From NCBI GenBank assembly GCA_001599755.1, contig BCHX01000004.1:3596001-3660000 (forward strand): 64,000 nucleotides of DNA. The letters are read 5' to 3'. Below, one piece after another: positions 53,570 to 64,000 of the stretch (positions are counted from its first letter, which is position 1; the number at the start of each line of letters is the position of its first letter). The translations under genes were made by a program, and so were the position numbers. The notes beneath the pieces are model-generated. The model did no database searches and had not been told where the DNA came from. It saw nothing but the letters and a program-made list of their open reading frames with translations. This stretch comes from Gliomastix tumulicola. Its lineage: Eukaryota; Ascomycota; Sordariomycetes; Hypocreales; Bionectriaceae.

Positions 53570-54555
53570 GTCTATCCCCCCTCCCCAGCAGTTGACCTGT
53601 ATCATCATAACGAGAAAAACGACCAACACACACACACACACACACCCATCCACCGGACGGCGATGAACAGAGGACTTACCGACGACGACGGGAGCCCCTT
53701 CTACGATTTGTGTATATCATATCACTGCACCCTGTATAACTTCCACAGTCCCCTTTGGCAGCACGGCGCAAAACTGGGTTTACTTCCTTTCTTTGGATTT
53801 TGGGATCCCCATTTCCTTTCTTCCTTGTTCTTTTTTCCTTCTTATACTTTGCTTTGGGGCACACGTTCTTCCCGGGTCGACCATGTGGCAGGCGGAATGA
53901 GGGAGAAAGAAAACGGAAAAGAAAATCAGGTGCTGGAAATGTCGCTCGAGGCGAGAACATCCCCTCTCTTGTACGTACACACACGCTAGGTACGGATATA
54001 TCAGTGTGCTATAGGGTTTGAATTTACGAGATTCACGTCCCGGGTCGTTGTCCAGCTCCCAACCGTCGTGACGACTTTTATCAGCGGATGGGCTGAGAAG
54101 GGTTTTCGTTGTGATCACCTCCCCACCCCGCGCTGGTGACAAATCGATGATACCGCCCTGCCAACATCTACCGACGTCAGGGCCTTGCATGCATGCAGCT
54201 GTGACTACCCGTGATTCATAGCCCATGTCGCGATCTCATGCCGCCAGACACTTGCCGAGCTATCACGTGTGTATCACCAGGCCGGATACGTAAGGTGACA
54301 ACCGCCAATCTGGTGGCAGATATCAAGATACCGCACGATCTATTTTGTCCGCCTCAGGACCACACCAACCCACCTTCTTCCGTGGATGACCGTCGCTCGC
54401 GCGAGGCGACAATCTCTCGCCACTCCTCGCCCTCAAATTTTATCTCGACGCAGATTTCACTCGCCCACTATCCGGATATTGTGGCTTGAACGACTCTTCC
54501 TTCATTTTTCTTCAATCAGCCTAAAAGAGGACAAATAGAGTGGACAAAAATAAAC
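53570..54555. other. Intergenic region
   Basis: Nearly 1 kb between the UPS-like gene and the tyrosine phosphatase. It starts with a (CA)10 run at 53626-53645, continues T-rich (3' UTR-like), and later has GCATGCATGC at 54187. No gene recognised. Confidence 0.5.
53626..53645 (+). repeat. (AC)10 dinucleotide repeat
   Basis: Uninterrupted AC units 57 bases downstream of the UPS-like stop codon, in its 3' UTR. Likely length-polymorphic. Confidence 0.9.
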
Positions 54556-55327
54556 ATGTCGGAACCTGTGTCAGTGCTGTTCGTCTGCCTGGGCAATATC
54601 TGCCGGTCCACGATGGCCGAGGGGATTTTCCAGAGCATCGCCAAGGAGGACAAGTACGAGGGCAAGATCGGGAAGATTGACTCGTGCGGGACGGGTATGT
54701 GAGGGGACCATGGAATTCTGCTGCTCCTTGTGGTCGAGATGGGTTGCTTTTTTTTTTCATGTTGGAAGTGAGAGAGAGGCTGGCTAATCGGGCTTCTCAA
54801 CGTATAGCCGCGTATCACACGGGTGAGTCGCCGGACTCGAGAACGTTGTCTACGCTTGAAGACAACGGTATCACGGACTATGACCACGCTGCAAGACGGG
54901 TATGTATCCCTCCCCCCCCCCCCCCCTTTTTATCTGGATCAGTCACGAGAAAGACGAGGGCTGGGAATCAAGCCCCCTCTATCTATCCCTCTCAAGTCCT
55001 CACATAGAGAGAGGCTTCAGGAGAAGTCACCCATCTGTGCTGACCTTCGGGCGTCTTCAGTTCCAGTCCAAGGACTTCGACCGCTTCGACTACGTCTTCG
55101 CCATGGACCGGTCCAACCTCTCGGACCTCCAGCGCCTGCAGCGCAGCCACCCGGACAGCAAGGCCAAGGTGATGCTCTTCGGGGAGTGGAGCGGCAGGGA
55201 GGGCCGCGCCGAGGTGGTGAGCGATCCCTATTACGGCGGCCGGGACGGCTTCGAGAAGGCGTTTGAGCAGTGCAGCCGGTTCTCGAGGAACTTCCTCAAG
55301 GAGGTGGTCGAGAAGAAGGAAGGCTGA
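54556..55327 (+). CDS. LTP1: Low-molecular-weight protein-tyrosine phosphatase
   Basis: Model: join(54556..54694, 54808..54899, 55061..55327), 165 aa. The P-loop FVCLGNICRS gives nucleophile Cys11 and Arg17, and the general acid is Asp132 in VSDPYYGG, with the usual tyrosine pair after it. Other family blocks are DSCGTAAYHTGESPDSRT, the ITDYDHAARR segment and FDYVFAMDRSNLSDLQRL. These small enzymes dephosphorylate phosphotyrosine proteins in the cytosol; the fission yeast homologue is Stp1. Intron 1 splits an Ala codon and intron 2 holds a C15 tract. Length matches the family (about 155-165 aa). Confidence 0.95.
54912..54926 (+). repeat. Poly(C) run in LTP1 intron 2
   Basis: Fifteen C residues just inside the second intron, close to the donor. 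It is a homopolymer prone to length error in sequencing and replication. Confidence 0.9.
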
Positions 55328-56944
55328 TTCTGAATCCTGGTGGCTGCGGGCAAAGGAGAGAAAATATGTGGACGGAAGTTCTTTGCTTGATGGTGGCTTA
55401 CCTCAGCACTGTCACATGTTTCGTGTTGGCTTCAGATACCTAGAAGTGTACTCTTTCGCTGTTATTTTGCATTTACATAAGTACTACCTAACCCCCCCTT
55501 GGTGGGAAGAAAGAGTCGAGAAGAGGAAGAAGGAAGAACTGGTAGAACTGGTAGATACCCGGGCTAGTGCTCACCAGAACACGCACGACCAAAAGTATAG
55601 ACCGAAAAAAAACTTGATGATTTAGAAGGAGTGCCAAATTTTGTGATCCGATGCCGTGCTATTACGACGGTCTGACAACCCAAATCATACCAAGGCCAGG
55701 GTCAGCAAGCCCAGATAATGTAATATTAGCATATGGACCACCTCGAAACCCAACCAAGGACTCGCGACTCAGCCCTACGATGATGACGGGGCTGCATGCT
55801 CGGCCGCCCTCATTGGCCGGGTGGCACAGCCTGTCAGATTGGGGAGGGGGCCCTCTCCTGGGCTGGCCAACGGGAGGCCAAGTTTCCGCTGCGGGCTGTC
55901 ATCATGCCGGTAGTGTGTGTGTGCTAAGGATAGCTGTGGCCCGGTGAATGTTGGGATGTGCTGAGCCTCGGTGGTGGTATGGCGATCGTCTGTCTATTCC
56001 TGGCTCAGGATGGGCTTCCTGATGCTACGCTACGGATGCAGAAGCTAGAATAGAGTGGTCCGCAGAGAGCAAGAGCTGGGAACACACAAAGACTGATCGC
56101 AGCGATGGAGCAGACAGAGGAAGCAAACTTCAGAGCAGAGCACTTGTCGCGCGGCTAGAAGGAGACAGGGGGGCAGAGCTGACGACGAGGTCTGATTGGT
56201 CGAGGCAGGGACAATCGATCAATTAGGGGCAGGGGTTTAGCGACTGCAGCCACTGAAACGGTCTTTGCTGCGGGGGGCTGCTTCACAGGCTGATTATCAA
56301 CGGCATCAGCAGTGAGATTTCTATCGCAGAGCAGCTTCAGATGGGCTGTTTCCAGGGGGCGAGGAATGAAGTCGAGGCAGAGCTGGGATGGAATGGGAAT
56401 GGAAATCAGATACCGCCCTGACGGAAGCTTCCAACTCGTTCTACGGGCAACGTTACGGGGGCAAAAGGCGACGCAAAACCAGCTGCTAGAGCACAATGCT
56501 GTGGGGTTGCAGTGCAGAGTGTCCAGTGGCCGCCTCAGACTTCGGCTCGCGCTCACTAGCAAGATCCTAGCTCGACATAAGACACAGATGGTGTGTGTGT
56601 GCGCCGCCCCTCCCCCTTCAGGCTGACGCCCTCCAGCGTCCAGTGCCTTTATATGAACCATCCATCCCCCTACACCTGGCCGGCTTGCTTTGTTGGTTGC
56701 TTCCCGTTATCCTTCCAGCATCGTTTCATCGGCTGTGTCCTCGTCCCCCCCTTTTCTTATAAGGATCCCCCCCCTCTCCTCCCACTTCGCTCGTTTCTTA
56801 CTCCTCTTCTCTTCAACTCCGCCCCCCTTGTCTCTTGTTCGTCTTGGTTCGCCTGGTCTGCCCCGCATCGCAAGCAAGCAAGCAAGCAAGCACTCCTGAT
56901 TTCTTCCTCTTCCCCCGCCGCAGCAAAGCCAGCTCTCTTCCAAA
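55328..56944 (+). promoter_or_regulatory. Long upstream region of the MAP kinase gene
   Basis: 1.6 kb with no gene recognised. The last 350 bases are typical promoter and leader: TTTATAT near 56647, C/T-rich blocks, and a (CAAG)n run at 56871-56892. If transcription began upstream of 56653, an ATG there would open a 118-codon frame overlapping the kinase start; the TATA-like sequence suggests transcription starts downstream of it. Confidence 0.5.
56871..56892 (+). repeat. (CAAG)n repeat in the kinase leader
   Basis: About five CAAG units 55-75 bases upstream of the SLT2-type start codon, in the probable 5' UTR. Confidence 0.85.
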
Positions 56945-58604
56945 ATGTCGGACCTCTCTGGGCGCAAGGTCTTCAAGGTCTTCAACCAGGACTTCATTGT
57001 CGATGAGCGCTACACCGTCACTAAGGAGCTCGGACAGGGCGCCTACGGTATTGTCTGGTGAGACTCGGCCGCCTTAATCCCCCCCCCTCTCTCTCTCCCT
57101 TGGGTCTTGTCTACCCCGCCAAACGATACCATGCTGACGGACGAGGACAAAAACAGCGCCGCCGTGAACAACCAGACCAACGAGGGCGTCGCCATCAAGA
57201 AGGTCACCAATGTCTTCAGCAAGAAAATCCTCGCAAAGCGGGCCTTGCGTGAGATTAAACTCCTGCAACACTTCCGTGGCCATCGCAACGTGAGAACTTT
57301 CCCCCTCCCCTTTCTCCTTTGACCCCGCCGACGAGCCCTCACCTCGACGACGACGAGTCCTGTCTGTCCAGAAATGCTGAACTGTTTCGCCTGCTAGATC
57401 ACCTGTCTCTTCGACATGGACATCCCCCGGCCGGACGCCTTCAACGAGACGTACCTATACGAGGGTAAGGAAAAGATGCCCCCCCCCCCGACTGTGTGGC
57501 TTCCACGTGGCGAGACAGGAACAAGAAAAATGGACAGATGGGCTGATATGACAACCTGGGGTTGAAACAAAAAACAGAGCTGATGGAGTGCGACCTGGCG
57601 GCCATCATCCGCTCCGGCCAGCCCCTGACCGACGCGCACTTCCAGTCCTTCATCTACCAGATCCTCTGCGGCCTCAAGTACATCCACTCGGCCAACGTCC
57701 TGCACCGCGACCTCAAGCCGGGCAACCTGCTCGTCAACGCCGACTGCGAGCTCAAGATCTGCGACTTCGGCCTCGCCCGAGGCTTCTCCGTCGACCCGGA
57801 GGAGAACGCCGGATACATGACCGAGTACGTCGCCACGCGGTGGTACCGTGCTCCGGAGATTATGCTGAGCTTCCAGAGCTACACCAAAGCGAGTATGTGA
57901 CAAAGCCCCCCCCTGCTTTCCTCCTCCTCCTCCTCCTCCTCCTCCTTCTCCTCCCCGGGACTGTTGCTGACAAAACACTAGTTGACGTCTGGTCCGTCGG
58001 CTGCATCCTCGCGGAGCTCCTCGGCGGCCGCCCCTTCTTCAAGGGCCGCGACTACGTCGACCAGCTCAACCAGATCCTGCACATCCTCGGCACGCCCAAC
58101 GAGGAGACGCTCGCGCGCATCGGCTCCCCGCGCGCGCAGGAGTACGTCCGCAACCTGCCCTTCATGCCCAAGAAGCCCTTCCCGAGCCTGTTCCCCAACG
58201 CCAACCCGGACGCCCTCGACCTGCTCGACAAGATGCTCGCCTTCGACCCGTCGAGCCGCATCAGCGTCGAGCAGGCCCTCGAGCACCCGTACCTGCACAT
58301 CTGGCACGACGCCTCCGACGAGCCCGACTGCCCGACCACCTTCAACTTCGACTTCGAGGTCATTGACGACGTGGGCGATATGCGCCGCGCCATCCTCGAC
58401 GAGGTCATGCGCTTCCGCCAGACCGTGAGGACCGTCCCCGGCGTGTCTTCCGGTGCGGGCCACGGGCCCGGCACGGAGCAGGTGCCCATCCCGCAGGACG
58501 GGAGCCAGTGGAAGGAGCACGAGCCCAGGCCTCAGGAGTACACGGGTCAGGCTGGCGGTCTGGAATACGACCTCCAGGGCGGCCTGGACGCCATGAGGCG
58601 GTAA
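56945..58604 (+). CDS. SLT2: Cell-wall-integrity MAP kinase (SLT2/MPK1/Mps1 type)
   Basis: Model: join(56945..57057, 57157..57289, 57398..57464, 57578..57892, 57982..58604), 416 aa. This is the terminal kinase of the Pkc1-Bck1-Mkk pathway that answers cell-wall stress; in plant-pathogenic moulds it is needed for infection structures. Kinase marks in order: glycine loop ELGQGAYGIVC, VAIKKVTNVF with the ATP Lys, HRDLKPGNLL (D149), KICDFGLARG, and the TEY activation loop YMTEYVATRWYRAPE (T186, Y188). The MAPK insert and C-terminal common-docking region follow (DEVMRFRQ). The SLT2 subclass is supported by the MSDLSGRKVFKVFNQDFIVDERY N-terminus and the GGLEYDLQGGLDAMRR C-terminus. Length equals that of other mould members (about 415 aa). 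Confidence 0.97.
57921..57945 (+). repeat. (CTC)8 trinucleotide repeat in kinase intron 4
   Basis: A CTC microsatellite forms the polypyrimidine part of the last intron of the SLT2-type gene, some 35 bases before the acceptor. Confidence 0.9.
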
Positions 58605-59605
58605 AGATTTTGGACTCAACTCTACACGAAGCAGAACTTGAAAGCAACGTTTGTTTTTGGATACCTATAAGTTGAAAGAGCTACGAACTGAATGTTGGAA
58701 AAGAAAAAACACACGACTTGTCACTGCGAGCACAGGAAGGGAAGGTGCAACTTCGAATCTTGGATGCATGACGCTCGAAGCGCTGGAAGAGATAATGGTG
58801 TATTTTGGATAAATTGCACAAGGCTAGCACGATTAATGAAATGCTATTTCCGTTCATTCTCTACCTTCCGTATCAGAATCCGTCTTGGGTCGTTTTGTTT
58901 TTCTTTTAATCTCGCCTTTAATGTAGCAGTGCTGGGCGGTGCACCGCCTGCCTGCCTCAATTTCCGTAGCCGCTGAGCAGCGGTCTGCCAAGTCGACAGG
59001 ACGGAACGGTGGGAGGCCTACGTAAGTCATTTCCCATACAGAGCATGTTTCAGCGGGTAGGTAGTCATACGTACTTACCACTTCATTACGAATACAGCAT
59101 TGTGAATACGAAGTAGAGTTGGCAGGTCCTGACTTGAGACGAGCAACAGCAGATACCGAATGACTGAGGAATGACCCAAAGAAAGATGACACACATGACA
59201 AACACTAGAGACACGAAAAGTGGAAGCAGACAAAGTTGTTCGGAGCTGGATTCCTCCAGTTTTATTGGTCTATCTATGCCCTGAGCAGATTCCCTTCCGT
59301 GAAAATCAGAACGCCTGCTACGGCGACGACCTCTCAGACTGCCCCCTCGATATATAAAAACCATTAAATTTCCAGATTGACCCCCCTTGAATCCAATGTA
59401 GAGCCAAGATTTGAAAGATGGCAGAAAGGAAAAAAAAAAATGAACAACCGAAAAAAAGAAATCCGTAAACACTTGAAAAAATGACCATTCGTGACCATGT
59501 CGCACACTTTTCTCGTCTCGAGGCCAGTTCTGGCACTGGGTATCTATCCTCCGCCTCCGCCTCCGCCTCCTTTTCCCTTCATCTTGCCGTCGTCTCGTCT
59601 CCTAT
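58605..59605. other. Intergenic, convergent 3' ends
   Basis: 1 kb between the MAP kinase (plus) and the DUF3455 gene (minus). A/T-rich with A-runs near 59430-59460. A (CTCCGC)n hexamer run lies at about 59549-59570, next to the DUF3455 stop. No gene recognised. Confidence 0.5.
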
Positions 59606-60427
59606 TTAAGCGAAGATCCAGTACTGTGTCGTGTAGGATGTGCTGTCTGCCGAGTTGCCTGCGGAGCAGCCGTGGGAGTTGCCGCCGGCGGTGACAACAC
59701 GGTACAGGTACGAGCCGCCGACAGTGCCCTCGCCAGCGCCAAGGTACAGCCAGCCAACAGCGCCGGTGCCATCAGGACCAATGTCAGCAGTGGATGGAGC
59801 AGCGATGGAGTCCAGCTTGGCGGCGTGGAAATCGACATCGCCCTTGGCACCGCTGACCGTGAACTGCGGCACGCCCTTGCTGTTGAAGAAATGGTGGCCA
59901 ACAAAGGGGATGGGCTCCGCCAGGCTATCCAGCTGAAGATCCTCGCCGGGAGTGAGGAAGGGCTCGGACGGATCCGCGCCCAGCAGAGGGGGCTGCTGGA
60001 GGTTGAGAGGGATGTCCTTGCTGTGGAGGGTCGTGATGGTGAGCTCGTTGAACTCCTCCATGGAGAGTGACTGAGCGCTCTGGCCGGGGTACAGAGAGGT
60101 GGCGTCGTAGAGCATGGCAAGAGCACCGATGGCGGCAGCGTCTGACTCAGTAGACTCGCAGGTGTAGTTCTGGAAGCCGAAGCCAAGGAGGATGTACTTG
60201 AGGCTGGTACCGTTCACAGGAGCCGGGAGTTCTCGGTCTGAGTCGAGCTTATGTTAGCCTGTGGTTGTCACTTCCATGAAGAGAGAGATAGACTTACCAC
60301 CACCGTGAACAGGGAGAGTGGGGGTAGGACGGTTGTTTGAGCAGCTTCGGCCGTTCTGTCGGGGGTAGATGGGAGTGGCAGCTGCCAGAGCGGCCAGACC
60401 CGAGAGGAAGAAAGTGTTGAAGAGCAT
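59606..60427 (-). CDS. Secreted DUF3455 protein
   Basis: Model: complement(join(59606..60237, 60298..60427)), 253 aa; the intron splits an Asp codon. The N-terminus MLFNTFFLSGLAALAAATPIYPR is a clear signal peptide with a KR/PR-like propeptide site. The mature part shows the DUF3455 pattern: GTSLKYILLGFGFQNYTC, AIGALAMLYDAT, VGHHFFNSKGVPQF, AVGWLYLGAG and YLYRVVTAGGNSHGC. Cys in NYTC and HGC may pair. Ascomycete members are sometimes labelled malate dehydrogenase-like, without biochemical support that I know of. Probably extracellular. Its promoter has three tandem CCCCT motifs. Confidence 0.87.
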
Positions 60428-63400
60428 GGTGGATGATGATGAAGGTCGTATGTGCGTAGATAAACTTCCAACGATTCGTTCCGAAATATCAAAAAGAAAT
60501 AATGAACCAAATTCCTTCTCTTTTGTATGTTTCTGTGAGATGATTGATGAGGACTGGTAGTTGACCGTAGGAAACCCGAGACTGAGATGTATAAGGAAAT
60601 AAGGAAACCGAGACACAGACTAGGAAAAAGGAAAACAAAAAAGGAAAAGAAATTACTAGTTGTAATTTCGGGGAAAGGATGTTTGTTGCGTGATGAGGAA
60701 AGAGAGGGAAGATGAATTCGAAGATGGATGGGCGGCGATTCTTATAAGCTGGACAGGCGCACAAGCGCTTAGGTCGCCTCTGAGGCGGCCACCCTCCCCT
60801 CCCCTCCCCTCTTCCTCTCTTCCCAGCCGGCCACGATTGCGAGCAGGGGTCTGCACGGAGCGCAGCCGGGTGGCCGCTTCTAGGCAGGACCCTAGTCTGG
60901 GCTGGGCGGGCGGCAGTAGGCAGCCGAGACTTGTATAAGCAGGCTAGGCAGGCTTAGCAGCAGAACGGACGGAAGACTTCATGGTTCATGGATCTTCTGT
61001 TCCCCTTTGTCGAGGGACCTGAGACGAGACGGATTTGCTTGGGACTCGTGAGACGCATTCTAGCAGCTCCCTCCTGCGCAAGCAGAAGAAGCCAAAGGGT
61101 GACCCCCTTGTGCGTCGGAGCTAGAGCTGCAAGGCTCGTGCATGGGGGACTGGCATGCAGGAATATGCGAGGGAAAGCTGGGCGTAATGGTGATATTGAC
61201 AGGGTTCTGATATTACGGGCTGCAGGTCGGAATCGTTGGGTTACCTGTACCACACCTCCCACCACCCATTGTTCAAGCTGTACCCTTGGATCCTTGCATA
61301 TCACAACGCGTGGCCACCTATTCGGGCTTGCGAGCTTCCCAGTCGGCACAGCAAGCCGGGTGTCAGCGCCGCCGGTCAGCGTGAGCCCCGGAAGGAACGA
61401 ACTTGCTCGCTCCCGACTGACCTAGGGCACAGCTATTATGACAGCTACTATTCTTATCACCGCCGACTCCATAAGCCAACCCACCCGGTCGCGGCTCGCG
61501 AACAAACTAGCGACGGTGAAAGACTGGAAATGGCGCCTATACTCTCGGCGAGCTTCTGGGCATGCGGAGGAAGTCTGGGCTCTTCCTCTGTGGAGGACCA
61601 GCATGTGTCGATTTGTCATTTGCAGCCCTCGGTTCTCTGTGCACGGGGCCTGCCGAGAGGGTGAACGTGGGTGCAGGCATTGCAGAACTTTTTCCAATAC
61701 TTGCTGGGATGCCCATGTCCGTGTCCTCGATGCTACTGGAAACGAATGGGGTCCCTCTCTCCGAGTGCTCTCCGAGCGGGGGTGGAGAGGGAGGTAACTG
61801 CTAGGCCTGTGTATCAAAACAGATCTGAGACACTCTCCTGAACAGCGAGGGGGGGGAAGCTCTCGGGGTCCGAAGCGAGAAAATGGTATGCGATCTGCAA
61901 TCGAAGCCAACGAAATCGAAGGCATCCCAACAGCTGGATTTTTTTCGGCCTGCACGACACGTGCTGGACTCGACAGAAGTGCCACAAGCTTTTCAGCCAT
62001 GGGAATCGCAATGTCCACCGTATGCAAGTCTGCCGCCGAGCGCGCTTAACCTCGCGATGTGAGTCGCTCCTCGGCCTCGTAGTGGGGACCTTCAATCTCC
62101 AACGCGCAGAAGCCATCCTCGCACGAGATTCGGATCATTCCTCTGCTTCTGTCGGGTCCGTGGGGGCATCTTTCGATTTTCCGTGGCTCTCGGGGTCCTT
62201 CGACTCTTTGGTACGACAGGCGACGAGAGAAAGAAAGAGGTGGCTGGGATGCCTTGCAGCCTCTCCTGAGCTATAGCTTCGACGTCGCACGATATTGTCC
62301 TGGGGGGGAGTGGAGGCGCACCAGAAGATCCTAAGATCCATGTCTGCGGGCGTTTTGGATGGGAAGAAAAGACGGAAAATGACTTGTAAGCGAGCCTCGT
62401 CTTCCAAGTTGGAAGGAACGACGGTAGCATCCCAGTGTTGCACCTGCCTGTCGCATCAATTCATGGCACAAGACAGCAGTTGCGACCTGGCACCTTCCCC
62501 AAGTAACAAATGAAGGTACCGAGGTAGGTACCTACTTACTACTATGAGACATCGTCACCACGGATGGAACATGATCATCGTATCAACTGTCCTCCATATT
62601 ATAAACGATGTTTCTCGCCACACACAAAACAAAACGTTATGTGTTCGTTTCCGCCTGTCAAGCTCGTTTGAATCATTTAACGGACTCGTCGGTCAAAGCG
62701 TCGGCAAATGTCAAAATCGGTCGCGATATATCACCCCCGTCCAGATAAGGAGGCTAGCCTGGGGGGTGCAGGGGGATGTTCGCAGGGCGTCCATGCTTTC
62801 CCCTCACGATGCTGAAACGCACCCTCAGCCTTCTCGCCGTTTCACTTCTCAAACATAGCTCGAGCTCGCGTCCTCACGAACTGATTCATTGATCGTCGAG
62901 ATAGTATATATCGTCCAGATGCAAGAACAGGGGCGGGATGCCGACGGAGGGGAACCCCGTTTCCGCCAGGAAGGATCAAACGCACATGGGATGAAGAGAA
63001 ACCTCCGTTCCTCGTGTAGAAGCTCTCCTGCACTGTTTCAGGTCACCATCGTCATCAGATGGCTTCCTCCTGTCAGCTTGCTCTACTGCGTAGTTCTGGA
63101 CCGAGGCGAGGATGATTGCATGCCTGGGCAGAGAGTTGGGAATGGTGAGAACCCTCCAGCCACAGGAGGATCGACGAGTTGGAAGACAGCAGGGATACAA
63201 TTGTTTGAGCGAACTGTCGCAGAATATCGTAGCGTGCATGTTTGATATAAACGAGTCAAGATATTGCATACTGCAAGCTCTAGAAGGATGTGTTCGGGGG
63301 AAATCCCGACGACTGTTGGGCCCTCTCAGTCGGCATTCGTCGAGGCAAGCTAGCTGCCTGCATCAAGCATGAATCGTGAACCCTCGCTGCCTACCCTACG

Positions 63401-63807
63401 CCAGCCCATCTAAGCCAATAATATCGAATGAAGGGTCCAAAGCATGGCCCCAAACTTGCCTATGGTAAACATTGATGTCTTTTAGACTGTCATTGCCTGA
63501 TTTCTTGTATTGATCTCGACCATGTTGCTAACGGCGGACGTGCGTAGCGTTGATAGACGTTGGCATGTAAGTTTGTCATTGAAGTGACGCTTAAACGCAA
63601 AATGTGCTAGGAAGGGCGGATGATGATTCTGGTATGTGTACTGAATCGATGCTATGTCTGCTCACCCAATATACCCAACGCCTATGCTTCAAATGTCGAG
63701 GGAAACAAGATCGCTAAATTGCAAAGTATGAAAGACGCCTAGGAAGGCGTGCGCTCTATGTGGTATCAGTGGTATTACTTCCGACCCCCTCTCATATTAC
63801 TTCCTCG
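60428..63807. other. 3.4 kb spacer without a recognisable gene
   Basis: The first 500 bases are the promoter of the DUF3455 gene, with a TATA-like TTATAAG near 60742 (minus orientation). The rest, about 61000-63800, has open frames on both strands but none with family motifs, consistent codon use or a convincing intron model. It may hold the 3' UTR of the next minus-strand gene, a non-coding RNA or decayed DNA. Confidence 0.4.
60796..60810 (-). promoter_or_regulatory. Three tandem CCCCT (STRE-like) motifs
   Basis: CCCCT repeated three times without gaps, about 370 bases upstream of the DUF3455 start (AGGGG in gene orientation). CCCCT is the stress-response element bound by Msn2/4- and SebA-type zinc-finger factors. 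The run may equally be a simple repeat. Confidence 0.35.
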
Positions 63808-64000
63808 TCATAGCGTGGAGGCACCCTGCCCATGAAGAGCCTTCATCTTCTCCTGGAGCGCCGCCTGCTCCTGCTCTATTCTCTTCCGCGTCTCTTCAAG
63901 CTGCGCGTGCTTGGCGGCCAGGAGCTCTTCCTCGCTCGTTGGCGCCGGTAGTGTAGCTGTGCTAGCACTCATGGGCGGTACAGGCCCGGGGTGGATGGAC
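63808..64000 (-). CDS. C-terminal end of a coiled-coil protein, cut by the window edge
   Basis: The minus-strand frame enters at 64000 and stops at TGA 63808-63810, giving 63 codons plus one partial codon. It reads PGPVPPMSASTATLPAPTSEEE, then LLAAKHAQLEETRKRIEQEQ and AALQEKMKALHGQGASTL. The second part is a strongly charged heptad-like helix, so a coiled-coil C-terminus. An internal Met would allow only a 51-residue protein, so this is more likely the end of a larger gene starting beyond the window. I do not recognise the family. Confidence 0.6.
   Translation of the reverse strand, partial: SIHPGPVPPMSASTATLPAPTSEEELLAAKHAQLEETRKRIEQEQAALQEKMKALHGQGASTL

Noticed and set aside
52859..53653. 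264-codon frame antisense to the UPS-like gene
   Set aside because: It mirrors a single-exon, high-GC gene; no motif of its own.
57588..58604. Long frame spanning kinase exons 4-5 without the intron
   Set aside because: Its first part is out of frame with the kinase domain; only the part after the intron matches the MAP kinase, so the spliced model is preferred.
61562..61804. Frame with FLCGGPACVDLSFAALGS, slightly like a reductase NAD-binding motif
   Set aside because: Only a short run looks suggestive; the flanks do not continue the similarity and no intron model extends it.

Overview
The window is nuclear DNA of a filamentous ascomycete, most likely a Sordariomycete. The evidence is short introns (about 50-230 bp) with GT-AG ends and CTAAC-type branch sites, C/T-rich leaders, C-rich third codon positions, and typical mould proteins: a fungal-type complex I 21.3 kDa subunit, a TEY cell-wall-integrity MAP kinase, a NACHT-type NTPase and a DUF1446-DUF4387 fusion. 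Gene models below were built by hand from exon reading frames, splice sites and phases. I recognised 24 apparently intact protein genes, one spliced gene with two in-frame stops, one decayed relic, and one gene cut by the right edge. No tRNA, rRNA, CRISPR array or clear transposon was recognised.

Layout. 0.7-11 kb: ATG2 (autophagy lipid transfer), a GT8 glycosyltransferase and a secreted AA8 haem-domain protein. 11.6-18.4 kb: a decaying, gene-poor stretch with a broken amidase and a relic of the CmcJ/AsaB/NvfI oxidoreductase family. 18.4-29.5 kb: housekeeping block with a 196-aa unknown, RAE1/GLE2, NUO-21.3, LTO1, NAA10, a proline/glycine-rich unknown and eIF2B-beta. 30.2-35.4 kb: a divergent pair, an MFS sugar-type transporter and an AtuA-like DUF1446-DUF4387 protein, which look like a small uptake/catabolism unit. 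36.6-46.2 kb: NEM1, a DUF1761-like membrane protein, NHP2, QCR8 and PHB1 (divergent mitochondrial pair) and REX3. 47.5-52.1 kb: a NACHT NTPase followed closely by a DUF676 serine hydrolase. 52.9-60.4 kb: a PRELI/UPS protein, a low-molecular-weight tyrosine phosphatase, the SLT2-type MAP kinase and a secreted DUF3455 protein. 60.4-63.8 kb is a 3.4 kb spacer before the partial last gene.

Themes. Several genes serve mitochondria (NUO-21.3, QCR8, PHB1, UPS-like). Membrane lipid handling recurs (ATG2, NEM1, DUF676 hydrolase, UPS-like). Gene expression is served by RAE1, NHP2, REX3, eIF2B-beta, LTO1 and NAA10. No classical biosynthetic gene cluster is present. The most interesting areas are the decaying 11.6-15.7 kb stretch, the MFS/AtuA pair and the NACHT/hydrolase neighbours.
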